A stretch of DNA of 64,000 nt from Lepidurus packardi (GCA_023053545.1 JAKZAN010000049.1:1-64000), one strand, 5' to 3'; shown: positions 1 to 10,650, numbered from the stretch's first letter. A program made the numbers and translations. The notes: generated by a model from the sequence alone, not told the origin.

Positions 1-2268
1 CGTCAGCTACGACGTTAGCCTTGCCCGAGCGATGCTTAAACGTGATGTCGAACGCCTGTAGGGCCATCACCCATCGCCCAAATTTCGCATGAAGGTCTTG
101 TTTGGAATAAAGCCATGTGACAGCTGAATTGTCCGTGACTACTATAACCGGTCTTCCGTAGACATAGCTTCTGAACTTTTCCATCGCCCACACGATGGCC
201 AAACATTCGAGTTCGTTACTATGGTAGCGCTCTTCCGTGGCGCTAAGACGCCGACTAGCGAAAGCAACAGTAACTTCTTCGCTCTCTTGTCTTTGGACCA
301 GCACAGCCCCTAGGCCAGAACCACTCGCATCCGTATGGATTTCTGTGGTTAAATCGTCCCGGAAGTGTGCGAGGACAGGGGCACATGTCAGTGCGTTTTG
401 TAATTCTCGAAATGCGTTTTCTTGACTCTGCGACCAGCGCCACACACTCGCCTTCTTAAGAAGTACCGTAAGAGGGCTCGACTTTGAAGCGAAATTTTCA
501 ATGAATCTTCGATAATAGCTTGCCAACCCTAAGAAGCTCCTCAATTCACGAACCCCCGTCGGTGCTGGGTATTGACGGATAGCCGTAATCTTTTCTGGAT
601 CCGGACTCAGTCCCTCGCTACTAATTACGTGGCCGAGGTACCGTACTTTAGGTGCGCCGAACTTACATTTATCCAAGCGCAATGTCAAGCCACTGGATCG
701 AATTGCTTCTAGGACGCGGGATAATCGCTGCAGGTGTTCTTCGAAAGTGTCCGCGTATACCAGAACATCGTCTAGATATACCAAGCATTGGTCCCATTTG
801 AGGCCGGCAAGAACACGATCCATAAGCCGCTGGAACGTGGCAGGTGCGTTATTCAAGCCGAATGGCATCCGATTAAACTCAAAAAGACCGTCCGACGTAA
901 TAAAGGCTGTTTTTTCCCGATCCTGGTGTTCAACGGGCACTTGCCAGTATCCACTTGCTAGGTCTAGGGAGGTGAAGTACCGGGAGGTACCAACGCGGTC
1001 CAGGATGTCGTCGATCCTTGGGAGAGGGTAAACATCCCTTTTGGTAATCGAATTTAGGCGGCGGTAATCAACACAAAAGCGAATGCTACCGTCCCGCTTT
1101 GGCACGAGGACTACAGGGGACGACCACGGACTCGTGGATTCCGCGATAACCCCTTCTTGAAGCATCTTCTCAACTTGTTCCGCAATCTGTTCCCGCTCCT
1201 GAGGAGATACGCGACGGGGTCGAGAATGTATTGGCGGATTTCCTCCCGTGTCAATGTTATGTGAGACAACGTTGGTGGCACCTAGCCGCGAGCCTGGGAT
1301 ATGAAAGGCATCCGCGTACCTCTGAACGACGGTCAACATACCGCTACGTTCCTCCGTGGTTAGGGAGTCGTCTAAGTTAATGTACTGTCGCCAGTCTGTG
1401 TTAATACCTCCGTTTGTGGCTCGCCCTTCAGAGCCCACAGCGGATCCTGCTGTAAAAGGTATGACACTAACAACCGGACTCACTGTCATTAAATGTTTGT
1501 GCTCTCGAAACCTCAGTGGAGCGTCACTTAGGTTTACTATCGGTACCCCCACTTCATTGTTGCTGACCGTCACGATGCACCCCGGTGTAATCCATTCGCC
1601 CTGGGGCCGGGCATTCAAGGTAGTCGGGAGACACAGTGTGCTGGTTGCTCCGTGCGGGACCTTCGCCCGTACGAATTTCATGGACCTGGGTGGAATGACG
1701 CTAGGAGCGGCACATACTAGGGCCCCCAAGTCATCCTCTCGTCGTTCTTCCTCACTCAGGACGTGGCGTAGAAACTCTTCGGTGTCCTGGGGTTCATCAT
1801 AGGGTGCCACCTCCGAAGAAGGGTCCGTATCCGGTTTGGAGGGTAAAATGTGGAGTTTTCGATCACGAATCAGGAAGGCAGGTTCAGCTTCCAAAATCCA
1901 GTCCATGCCTAAGATTAGTGGAAAAGGAGCGCTTGAGATCACTAAAAAGTCGTGTTGCCCCCTATTACCGTCAGTCTCCCAAGCAAATTCTAACACGATA
2001 TGTCCAACAATGGCTAGTCCTTCATCATTCGCCCCGACAATGGGCGGCCCGTCATACGGCAGCATATTGGACCCCATCGTACCTCGTAGCTCGTTGTACC
2101 GGATCACGGAACATGAGGCTCCCGTATCCACAAGGGCAGCAAATTTTCCAACTCCTTGGACTTCGACAGATATGGTTGGAAGTAACGCCCGCCCTGGAGG
2201 CGACTTCACTGTTAATGCGGGGACTTGGGGACTTAAGACCGGCCTTGCCCCTCGGGGCCGGCATGCTC
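1..2268 (-). CDS. pol: Ty3/gypsy pol (protease, RT, RNase H), partial
   Basis: This polyprotein would process gag, copy the element RNA into DNA and degrade the RNA template. The aspartic protease is at about 2050-2150 with active site LVDTGAS. A linker follows, then reverse transcriptase with the catalytic YLDDVLVYAD at about 750-785. RNase H begins around 330-400 with IHTDASGSGLG, and the frame leaves the window in the conserved HRSGKANVVAD segment. Codons start at coordinates equal to 1 modulo 3, one base back from the gag frame. Translation therefore most likely enters from gag by -1 frameshifting near 2269. No clear start codon of its own was found. Confidence 0.88.
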
Positions 2269-3360
2269 GTTTCCCGATGGTTGAGGTCCTTGAGGGCAAT
2301 TACGGGCGAGATGGCCGGGTTGCTGACAACGGTAACAGAGACCACTTGGACGTCCCCCTTCTCGGCTGGGGCAATCGCGTGCCAAGTGTCCACGGCGGTT
2401 ACATTGGTAGCAAGTTACCCCTAGTGGGTCGCGACGAGCCCTCGGTATCGTGCCTTGATCCTTGCTTTCCAGCCTCTCAAGCCGAGTGACTAACTTCTCG
2501 AGTGCGGCTCCAAGGGAATCGTACGATGAAGGTCCCGTCTTAGGGTCCGCGGCAGCAGGATAAAGCGCTGCAGGCGTACTGGTAAGGTGTTGTCGTGGTG
2601 GGTAGGCTGATGTTACGGCTGATGCCAGTGTGGCACCCACAGGTGCGCACGGTAGGAGTTTTTCCGTCCTGTCGAGCAACTCCAGGAAATCCTCTATCGT
2701 GGTCGGGTTGTGGGTTATGATGGACGTAGCAACGTCTGACCGGGCAAGCCCTTTGATAATTCGGTAAATTTGCTCTGCCTCTGACAGGGGTACTGGGCAT
2801 CTCTTACAGAGCCTCAGTTTCGTGTAGACGTAGCTGGTGGTTGGTTCTTGAGGAAGCTGGCGCCTGGTCTCAACTAGGTTACTCCATTCCTCCAGGGTCA
2901 GCGCCCGCCCAAACGCCTTGATGAGCGCCACCTTCCAGGCAGACCATGTTTTGTTAACATAGCCTTGGGTCTCTTGCCAGTGCCACACTGCACCAGCAAT
3001 CTTCCCGAGCACAGCCCGCAACAAGCAATCGTCACTCCACTTCTCCATCTCTCCTACACGGTTCACTGTCTCCAGCCACAGTTCCACATCTTCATGTTGG
3101 TCTCCAGAGAAAGTGGGTATGACGGCAAGGCTGCTACTCGAGATCTTCGACCTCGGATCCTGCCGCTCTATGTTTTGTTGCAGAGCTTTTATAATTTCCG
3201 CCTGGTTCTCTAACAATTGCCGCATTGCGTTGCTTGTGTCTTCCATGGCCATTGTCGTTTCCGGACGCGCTGACTCGCTTTGGTTTGTTACGGGGAGCTC
3301 CTGAGGCGTTTCACGATTTTGTTCTTTTTCCGACCTCTTGGACCGAGTTTGCATGTCCAC
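2233..3360 (-). CDS. gag: Ty3/gypsy gag
   Basis: A 375-residue structural protein that would package element RNA into virus-like particles. The N-terminus is charged, followed by a heptad-like stretch (residues about 48-65) that could form a coiled coil, then a capsid-like helical region containing VWHWQET and AFGRALTLEEW. Two CCHC zinc knuckles close the protein: CYQCNRRGHLARDC (about 317-330) and CYRCQQPGHLARNC (about 342-355). The stop (2233-2235) lies 33 bases beyond a slippery heptamer that would divert some ribosomes into pol. The ATG at 3358-3360 is the first in frame and sits 30 bases downstream of the PBS. Confidence 0.88.
   Translation of the reverse strand: MDMQTRSKRSEKEQNRETPQELPVTNQSESARPETTMAMEDTSNAMRQLLENQAEIIKALQQNIERQDPRSKISSSSLAVIPTFSGDQHEDVELWLETVNRVGEMEKWSDDCLLRAVLGKIAGAVWHWQETQGYVNKTWSAWKVALIKAFGRALTLEEWSNLVETRRQLPQEPTTSYVYTKLRLCKRCPVPLSEAEQIYRIIKGLARSDVATSIITHNPTTIEDFLELLDRTEKLLPCAPVGATLASAVTSAYPPRQHLTSTPAALYPAAADPKTGPSSYDSLGAALEKLVTRLERLESKDQGTIPRARRDPLGVTCYQCNRRGHLARDCPSREGGRPSGLCYRCQQPGHLARNCPQGPQPSGNEHAGPEGQGRS
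2239..2275 (-). promoter_or_regulatory. -1 ribosomal frameshift signal (gag to pol)
   Basis: On the minus strand the heptamer GGGAAAC occupies 2275-2269 and is phased G-GGA-AAC in the gag frame, the canonical X-XXY-YYZ pattern. After a 7-base spacer, CCGGCC (2261-2256) pairs with GGCCGG (2244-2239) to give a 6-bp all-GC stem around an 11-base loop. Gag ends right after this and pol is in the -1 frame. Heptamer, spacer and phase are seen; function is inferred. Confidence 0.8.
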
Positions 3361-3390
3361 ACTTAACTCAATTAATAGGGCGTTTTGTCC

Positions 3391-3408
3391 ATCCCACTCC
3401 TGACACCA
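3391..3408 (-). other. Primer-binding site, tRNA-Leu-like
   Basis: Minus-strand TGGTGTCAGGAGTGGGAT starts 3 bases inside the proposed LTR end. It complements the 3' end of metazoan tRNA-Leu except for one G that can wobble with U. Confidence 0.7.
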
Positions 3409-3411
3409 AAT

Positions 3412-3678
3412 TGTTACACACCTCTTTGTATTTCACACACAATTCCCCAAATTATTACACTTCTCTCTCTTTGTTCCACGCACCCTCCTCTTTCTCGTCT
3501 TACCTTCCTTCCTTCCCTCCTCGTTCTCCCCCCTTCCCCGCAGTCCCCTCTCTCTCGCTCGCTCCCTATCGCCAACGTTTGGAAGTCGTCTAGTATGACT
3601 CACCAGACCGCGCAACTGAGGTGCTACCCGTTCCTAGAAGCTACGGGCTTAATTGTACCAAAAAGGGATATGCTACAC
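3412..3678 (-). repeat. Probable 5' LTR of the first gypsy element
   Basis: The inner end (minus strand ...GTGTAACA) is placed by the PBS. The outer end is proposed at 3678, where the minus strand begins TGTAGCATAT, giving a 267-bp LTR of the form TG...CA. The partner LTR is outside the window, so the outer border is not verified. The LTR holds a long pyrimidine-rich tract on the plus strand (about 3461-3570). Confidence 0.5.
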
Positions 3679-5034
3679 TGACAAGAAAAAGGACGAAAAC
3701 GCTACAGTACATAAAGAAATGGCTTGAGTTAAATCTTTTGCTAAAATACCATTTTTACCTGGAGTTAAACAGTTTATTTCTTACTTGGCTAATCGTTAGT
3801 TAATTGACTCATTTAAATTAGCTCCCTATAATTCATTTTTTGAATTAAATTAAATTTAAAATCTCCCTTCATTAACACCCGTTTCAGAGAGCACAGTTAA
3901 AGGAAACATTTGACTACAATTACATGGCAAGTAACCGTCGTTTTGATCAATTTATTATTAGTTTAGAATCGCTAAGGATTCATTACCAGTACATAATGAA
4001 ATGGCCTGAGTTAGACCTTTTGCTAAAATACCATTTTTACGTTTAGTTGGGAATCAGTTTATTTCTTACTTGGCTAATCGTTAATTAATTGAGTTATTTC
4101 AATTAGCTCTCTACAATTAATTTTTCTACAATTTCTCTACAATTTTTTTCATTTCATTTAAAATCTCCTCACATTCCCATCCATTTCAGAGAGCGCAGTT
4201 AAATTAAACAGTTAATTGTCATTATTGAAAAACTGAGTTAGGATAAGGGAAATATTTCAAAACTAAATAGTTCTGTTTGCACCGTTAATGCGCAAAAGCT
4301 CTCATAATGGCGCTCGGGTCGTATTGCGCAATTAGAACGCAGCTGTGGCTGGGTGGCAGCCCCTAAGGAAGTCCTCTCCTGTTTGCGTTTAGCGTGTTTT
4401 GTCAGAATAAGTGGCTTAGAAAGTGGAACTTTTTGGAAGTTTTAGAGGTAAGAAACAAGTGGAGAATATTTGCATTCACGTAGATTTCATTAATGTACCA
4501 AGTTTAACGTCTAAGTATGCCAGTTAAGCCCGTTCTTGCCATTTTTAAGAGCGATAACAGGCTGTCCGTTACCTCCACACTCCAACGTTTAGACAACGTT
4601 TAGATTTTTCTAAACAAACGAAATGTTTAGAAAAATGAAAGCTTTTTGTATTTTTACTTTTTTTCTATTTAACATAAGGAACTAACAATAAAAATAGCTT
4701 ACTAGCATACAATGGGATAGAGTAGGCGCATTGAAATTGGCGTAATAAACTGCACGTGGTAAGCGTTCACTTTTGCGTGGAATTTTTCAGCACGATTGTG
4801 GAAAAACGTCAGTACTTTCCAGTTTCATTGCCATTTTTTATTGGTAGATTGGTTTGATTTCCATTTAATACTATTTAATTTAATGCTATTTAAACATTAT
4901 TCGTAAAATGCATGCTAGCTTTAATATGATAATTAGATATCAATAATTGTTTTCATAGAGTTTTTGTTTCTCTTGGCAAATTGGTCCCGCCCAGGGTAGC
5001 TAACTTTGCAGTGAACCAGCAGCCTTTTTGCGGC
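3679..5034. repeat. AT-rich gene-free stretch with direct duplication
   Basis: No coding frame of interest. A segment of about 200 bp at 3706-3906 recurs diverged at 3991-4209. Both copies share blocks such as TTGCTAAAATACCATTTTTA, TTTCTTACTTGGCTAATCGT and TTTCAGAGAGC. The rest is AT-rich DNA in which I see nothing. Confidence 0.6.
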
Positions 5035-5100
5035 CATCTGGGTTCTTCTCTGCGTTGTACTTTTGTTGAGTTTTTCTGGATTCTTCAAAGGTTATTTAAG

Positions 5101-5136
5101 CTGAGAGTGTTCGTGTCTTGACACGAGGTGTCTCAG
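5101..5136. repeat. Hairpin module of the array (first copy)
   Basis: The arms CTGAGA/TCTCAG and CGTGTC/GACACG are nested with a 5x5 internal loop and a 2-base loop. It recurs at about 5381 and 7532 in unit 1 and at matching places in later units. A perfect 14-bp palindrome GTCCAGATCTGGAC lies nearby at 5207-5220. Confidence 0.6.
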
Positions 5137-5243
5137 CTGCTGCTAAAACATTCACGGTCGCGGAGACCGCGATATGGTGGCGTGCCAGAATATGGTTGTG
5201 TCCAGATCTGGACGGGAACGCACGACATGCTTCACTGCCTCCC

Positions 5244-5618
5244 TTATAGAGGTGAGCAAGAACGCACTTTCGCGTCATCTTTGACATAGTCCGCCTGCTG
5301 TATATACATGAAGAGGGTGTCCTTCTCTGCGTTGTACTTTTGTTGAGTTTGTCTGGATTCTTCAAAGGTTGTTTTAGCTGAGAGTGTTCGTGTCTTGACA
5401 CGAGGTGTCTCAGCTGCTGCTAAAACATTCGCGGTCGCGGAGAACGCGATATGGTGGCGTGCCAGAATATGGTTGTGTCCAGATCTGGACGCGAACTGGA
5501 CGAGTTTGTCTGGATGAGTTTGGACGAGTTTGTCTGGATGAGTTTGGACGAGTTTGTCTGGATGAGTTTGGACGAGTTTGTCTGGATGAGTTTGGACGAG
5601 TTTGTCTGGATTCTTCAA
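5244..5618 (-). CDS. Array-encoded open frame with octapeptide repeats
   Basis: A 124-codon frame created by the minisatellite: near the N-terminus HPDKLVQT is repeated in tandem, followed by a stretch without similarity I recognise. It recurs in every unit (8434, 11657, 14880, 18070 and 21260). A 24-bp repeat with no stop will produce such frames on its own, so coding is doubtful. It is listed because it is conserved in six copies, though near-identical copies give no evidence of selection. Confidence 0.2.
   Translation of the reverse strand: MKNPDKLVQTHPDKLVQTHPDKLVQTHPDKLVQTHPDKLVQFASRSGHNHILARHHIAFSATANVLAAAETPRVKTRTLSAKTTFEESRQTQQKYNAEKDTLFMYIQQADYVKDDAKVRSCSPL
5499..5612. repeat. 24-bp minisatellite, long form
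   Basis: About five direct copies of GACGAGTTTGTCTGGATGAG plus TTTG. Equivalent long arrays lie at 8689-8802, 11912-12025, 15135-15248, 18325-18438 and 21515-21628. A short two-copy form occurs in each unit's second module (about 7613-7655 in unit 1). Confidence 0.9.
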
Positions 5619-6003
5619 AGAGGGTATTGTTGTTGTTGTTGACGACAGGCGAAATGTCGTCGCATCGTCGTCTGCAGCATTCCCAAGAGATCTCGCTATT
5701 TAATTCTCTTCTGTTGCTAGTTTCCTAGGACCAATCACGAATTTACATTATCTTATTGGATTGGGCGTGCACATGAAAGTGCCTGGTGGTGGAATAGGAT
5801 AGAATCTAGACCTTCGCCGTTCAATTGCTTATGTTACGTTCTTCGTGCTTAGGCTAAGACCGCCTGTATTAAAGTACATGGCTGCATTTTTATACCAGGT
5901 CATGGTCACTTATTCAACATGGTCAACGTAGGTCAACGTCTGCATTAGTCACGTAGTCACAGTGTCAAGTCTCAAATGGAATTACAACATCACATTATAC
6001 TAC

Positions 6004-7460
6004 ACTTATAATTTGTCAACTAGTCCTGTGACTTTTATGTAGTCCACTAAGAAGGACTGGGCTAGGAATTGCTTATGTACTGTAAGCTTACAAAAACCCA
6101 GTACGTTTTCAATCTTGAGTTCAATACCTTCTTTATTCATTTTGTCTTTTAGAAATTCTCGTTCTATCGAATAGCATAGAGATTCCATGATCTTATCCTC
6201 CACCGTATCGTTCCTCTCTCTACACCCATCACAATAGCTATTTCTTTTAAGTTAAAACCTGTGCATCCATGCCCCTGTTTTCGCATGTCCACATCTCCGT
6301 CGAAAAAGTGCTACTGCTACTTTCCTGTTTTTATGCAATAGCCAGGGCGCTGGCCTAATGGTAGTAGGGCCTTGTACAAATTTTTGAGTCGTACTATTTT
6401 TTAACCTTTGAAGTATATTTTGCTCTAATTTCTGTTTGAATATGGCCGAGATTTCGTGTCTAGTGAGTGCTCTCAATTCTTTTTGGTTGGAGTTTTTGCC
6501 TATCTTCGCCGCCGCATCCGCTGCCTCATTCCCTGCGATCCCAACATGCGATGGCACCCATTGCAAAGTGATGTCAAATTTGTTACTTTGTAAGTTTCGT
6601 GTTCTCTTCTGAATTTCTTGCACGATCTCGAAATATGCCCTCCTCCCATACACGGCTATAGCACCGAGAGCCGCATTGGAGTCCAACAGGATGAGATATT
6701 TACCTGTGGGTGAACTATCAATGATTGCTAATGCTTCCCTGACGGCATACAATTCCCCTGCCATTACCGACGACCACCGAGGAAGGGCAAAAGCAACGGA
6801 TTTGTTTCCGGATTCTATATGTATCCCTGATCCCACATGACCATTTTCATCTCTAGATCCATCGGTATAAACTTTGGTGTGGTTAGGGAACTTAGTATTT
6901 ATGTACTCGTACACAAGTGGTTGCATTCATGTAACTGTTCTTTTTTCATTTTTATTTTCGGAATCTCTTTAATTATACTCCTGGGATCAAAGTCCCATGG
7001 TGGTAAGGGGTTCTCAAAAAAATCTCCTTCTTTTGCTTTCGCAGTTCCAAATGCCTCGTACCTATGTTTGAATGACGTCCATATCGAGGTACTGCGGTTG
7101 TTGAAAACCCTTTGAACCACTAGGTCGTGCTTATGGCACTCGACCATTCTGTTGATGTAATTAGTGGTTAACAGATCCCTTCTATCACTCAGCGGTATTA
7201 CGCCTGTTGCGCATAAAAGCACTGCTATCGGAGTAGTTTTGACAGCTCCTAGGATAATCCTTAGTGCTCTATTTTGGATTGTCTCAAGACATTGAAGTTT
7301 TTTTGCATTTATATCTTTGAAAACTATGTAGCCATACTCCAGCTTTGGTCTAATTAACCCTTGGTAGAGGGTTTTCATTAATTGTTGGTTACTCCCCCAA
7401 CTGGAACCTGCTAGTCTACTAAGCATCCCTATCGCTTTAATCCCTTTTTTCCTGATTGCT
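6004..7460 (-). pseudogene. LINE ORF2 3' fragment (RNase H type), unit 1
   Basis: The 3' end of a non-LTR retrotransposon polyprotein with an RNase H domain, as in I/Jockey-like LINEs. The RT-distal region is at 7426-6899 (GLIRPKLEYGY, IQNRALRIILGA). RNase H follows at 6926-6252 with YTDGS, the acidic GELYAVREAL and LLDSNAAL, and the WVPSHVGIAGNEAADAAAK helix. A C-terminal tail ends at 6006. The gene is dead: the frame changes between the first two parts near 6900-6926 and a TAA stop (6252-6254) separates RNase H from the tail. Endonuclease and catalytic RT are missing. The fragment joins array DNA abruptly at both ends. Confidence 0.9.
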
Positions 7461-8060
7461 CATCTGGGTTCTTCTCTGCGTTGTACTTTTGTTGAGTTTG
7501 TCTGGATTTTTCAAAGGTTATTTTAGCTGAGAGTGTTCGTGTCTTGACACGAGGTGTCTCAGCTGCTGCTAAAACATTCGCGGTCGCGGAGAACGCGATA
7601 TGGTGGCGAACTGGACGAGTTTGTCTGGATGAGTTTGGACGAGTTTGTCTGGATTCTTCAAAGAGGGTATTGTTGTTGTTGTTTAGTTGTTAAAGACGAC
7701 AGGCGAAATGTCGTCGCATCGTCGTCTGCAACATTCCCAAGAGATCTCGCTATTTAATTCTCTTCTGTTGCTAGTTTCCTAGGACCAATCACGAATTTAC
7801 ATTATCTTATTGGATTGGGCGTGCATATGAAAGTGCCTGATGGTGGAATAGGATAGAATCTAGACCTTCACCGTTCAATTGCTTATGTAACGTTCTTCGT
7901 GCTTAGGCTAAGACCGCCTGTATTAAAGTACTACATGGCTGCATTTTTATACCAGGTCATGGTCACTTATTCAACATGGTCAACGTAGGTCAACGTCTGC
8001 ATTAGTCACGTAGTCACAGTGTCAAGTCTCAAATGGAATTACAACATCACATTATACTAC
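7461..8060. repeat. Short form of the array module, unit 1
   Basis: Opens CATCTGGGTTCTTCTCTGCG, carries the hairpin and two minisatellite copies, and ends ...ATTATACTAC. The long module ends in the same bases but continues into the LINE instead of the kinesin fragment. The shared end marks the duplicated module's right border. Confidence 0.75.
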
Positions 8061-8334
8061 TGAGTAAAAAGACAAGAAACTTAGGCACCAGACGATTAAA
8101 CGACAGTATCTGGAGTATCAAAGTAACGAGTAAACCCACGAGTACAAAGCATAAAGGGACAGCAATATAAGAATTCATCTCGATTATACCGCATATTCAT
8201 TACTTCTCGGCAGCAATACGCTTAGTGGCTGTACCAATATGGCAGCTGCTCACTTTCGTGGCAAAGCGAAGCGAGTTAACTGTTTCACTGATGCAATTAT
8301 CTTTCGGTGACACATTGACAAACATCAAAGTCAT
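8061..8334 (-). pseudogene. Kinesin-14 gene 3' fragment, copy 1
   Basis: The minus strand encodes the end of a kinesin motor domain: TLMFVNVSP, then SETVNSLRFATKV and CHIGTATKR, ending at a stop at 8200-8202. This is the C-terminal motor signature of minus-end-directed kinesin-14 (ncd/KIFC1). The 139 bases beyond the stop look like its 3' untranslated region. Homology stops abruptly at 8334, where it joins array sequence AAAACATTCACG. No splice acceptor is there, so the break is inside an exon. Only about 45 codons remain, with no ATP site, so no motor can be made. Confidence 0.85.
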
Positions 8335-9193
8335 AAAACATTCACGTTCGCGGAGACCGCGATATGGTGGCGTGCCAGAATATGGTTGTGTCCAGATCTG
8401 GACGGGAACGCACGACATGCTTCACTGCCTCCCTTATAGAGGTGAGCAAGAACGCACTTTCGCGTCATCTTTGACATAGTCCGCCTGCTGTATATACATG
8501 AAGAGGGTGTTCTTCTCTGCGTTGTACTTTTGTTGAGTTTGTCTGGATTCTTCAAAGGTTGTTTTAGCTGAGAGTGTTCGTGTCTTGACACGAGGTGTCT
8601 CAGCTGCTGCTAAAACATTCGCGGTCGCGGAGAACGCGATATGGTGGCGTGCCAGAATATGGTTGTGTCCAGATCTGGACGCGAACTGGACGAGTTTGTC
8701 TGGATGAGTTTGGACGAGTTTGTCTGGATGAGTTTGGACGAGTTTGTCTGGATGAGTTTGGACGAGTTTGTCTGGATGAGTTTGGACGAGTTTGTCTGGA
8801 TTCTTCAAAGAGGGTATTGTTGTTGTTGTTGACGACAGGCGAAATGTCGTCGCATCGTCGTCTGCAGCATTCCCAAGAGATCTCGCTATTTAATTCTCTT
8901 CTGTTGCTAGTTTCCTAGGACCAATCACGAATTTACATTATCTTATTGGATTGGGCGTGCACATGAAAGTGCCTGGTGGTGGAATAGGATAGAATCTAGA
9001 CCTTCGCCGTTCAATTGCTTATGTTACGTTCTTCGTGCTTAGGCTAAGACCGCCTGTATTAAAGTACATGGCTGCATTTTTATACCAGGTCATGGTCACT
9101 TATTCAACATGGTCAACGTAGGTCAACGTCTGCATTAGTCACGTAGTCACAGTGTCAAGTCTCAAATGGAATTACAACATCACATTATACTAC

Positions 9194-10650
9194 ACTTATA
9201 ATTTGTCAACTAGTCCTGTGACTTTTATGTAGTCCACTAAGAAGGACTGGGCTAGGAATTGCTTATGTACTGTAAGCTTACAAAAACCCAGTACGTTTTC
9301 AATCTTGAGTTCAATACCTTCTTTATTCATTTTGTCTTTTAGAAATTCTCGTTCTATCGAATAGCATAGAGATTCCATGATCTTATCCTCCACCGTATCG
9401 TTCCTCTCTCTACACCCATCACAATAGCTATTTCTTTTAAGTTAAAACCTGTGCATCCATGCCCCTGTTTTCGCATGTCCACATCTCCGTCGAAAAAGTG
9501 CTACTGCTACTTTCCTGTTTTTATGCAATAGCCAGGGCGCTGGCCTAATGGTAGTAGGGCCTTGTACAAATTTTTGAGTCGTACTATTTTTTAACCTTTG
9601 AAGTATATTTTGCTCTAATTTCTGTTTGAATATGGCCGAGATTTCGTGTCTAGTGAGTGCTCTCAATTCTTTTTGGTTGGAGTTTTTGCCTATCTTCGCC
9701 GCCGCATCCGCTGCCTCATTCCCTGCGATCCCAACATGCGATGGCACCCATTGCAAAGTGATGTCAAATTTGTTACTTTGTAAGTTTCGTGTTCTCTTCT
9801 GAATTTCTTGCACGATCTCGAAATATGCCCTCCTCCCATACACGGCTATAGCACCGAGAGCCGCATTGGAGTCCAACAGGATGAGATATTTACCTGTGGG
9901 TGAACTATCAATGATTGCTAATGCTTCCCTGACGGCATACAATTCCCCTGCCATTACCGACGACCACCGAGGAAGGGCAAAAGCAACGGATTTGTTTCCG
10001 GATTCTATATGTATCCCTGATCCCACATGACCATTTTCATCTCTAGATCCATCGGTATAAACTTTGGTGTGGTTAGGGAACTTAGTATTTATGTACTCGT
10101 ACACAAGTGGTTGCATTCATGTAACTGTTCTTTTTTCATTTTTATTTTCGGAATCTCTTTAATTATACTCCTGGGATCAAAGTCCCATGGTGGTAAGGGG
10201 TTCTCAAAAAAATCTCCTTCTTTTGCTTTCGCAGTTCCAAATGCCTCGTACCTATGTTTGAATGACGTCCATATCGAGGTACTGCGGTTGTTGAAAACCC
10301 TTTGAACCACTAGGTCGTGCTTATGGCACTCGACCATTCTGTTGATGTAATTAGTGGTTAACAGATCCCTTCTATCACTCAGCGGTATTACGCCTGTTGC
10401 GCATAAAAGCACTGCTATCGGAGTAGTTTTGACAGCTCCTAGGATAATCCTTAGTGCTCTATTTTGGATTGTCTCAAGACATTGAAGTTTTTTTGCATTT
10501 ATATCTTTGAAAACTATGTAGCCATACTCCAGCTTTGGTCTAATTAACCCTTGGTAGAGGGTTTTCATTAATTGTTGGTTACTCCCCCAACTGGAACCTG
10601 CTAGTCTACTAAGCATCCCTATCGCTTTAATCCCTTTTTTCCTGATTGCT
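9194..10650 (-). pseudogene. LINE ORF2 fragment, unit 2
   Basis: Same borders, frame change and internal stop as the unit 1 copy; no difference noticed by eye. Confidence 0.9.

Larger units (their letters stand above)
1..3678 (-). mobile_element. Ty3/gypsy LTR retrotransposon, 5' part
   Basis: Minus-strand element entering from the left edge. Read 5' to 3' on the minus strand it shows a probable LTR, a primer-binding site, gag, a -1 frameshift signal and a pol frame that stays open to position 1. Order and domains are those of Ty3/gypsy. The integrase and 3' LTR lie outside the window. I saw no stop in the pol stretches I translated, so the element may be intact. Confidence 0.9.

Noticed and set aside
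5405..5728. Plus-strand frames over the minisatellite (107, 63 and 67 codons, present in each unit)
   Set aside because: A 24-bp repeat without stops opens several frames at once on both strands; no start context, splice signal or similarity supports coding.
5725..5900. CCAAT, ATTGG and TATA-like motifs in the array module taken as a promoter
   Set aside because: Order and spacing do not fit a promoter on either strand; motifs this short are expected by chance in AT-rich DNA.
8225..8479. 84-codon plus-strand frame in each unit
   Set aside because: It is the antisense shadow of the kinesin-14 fragment and hairpin module.
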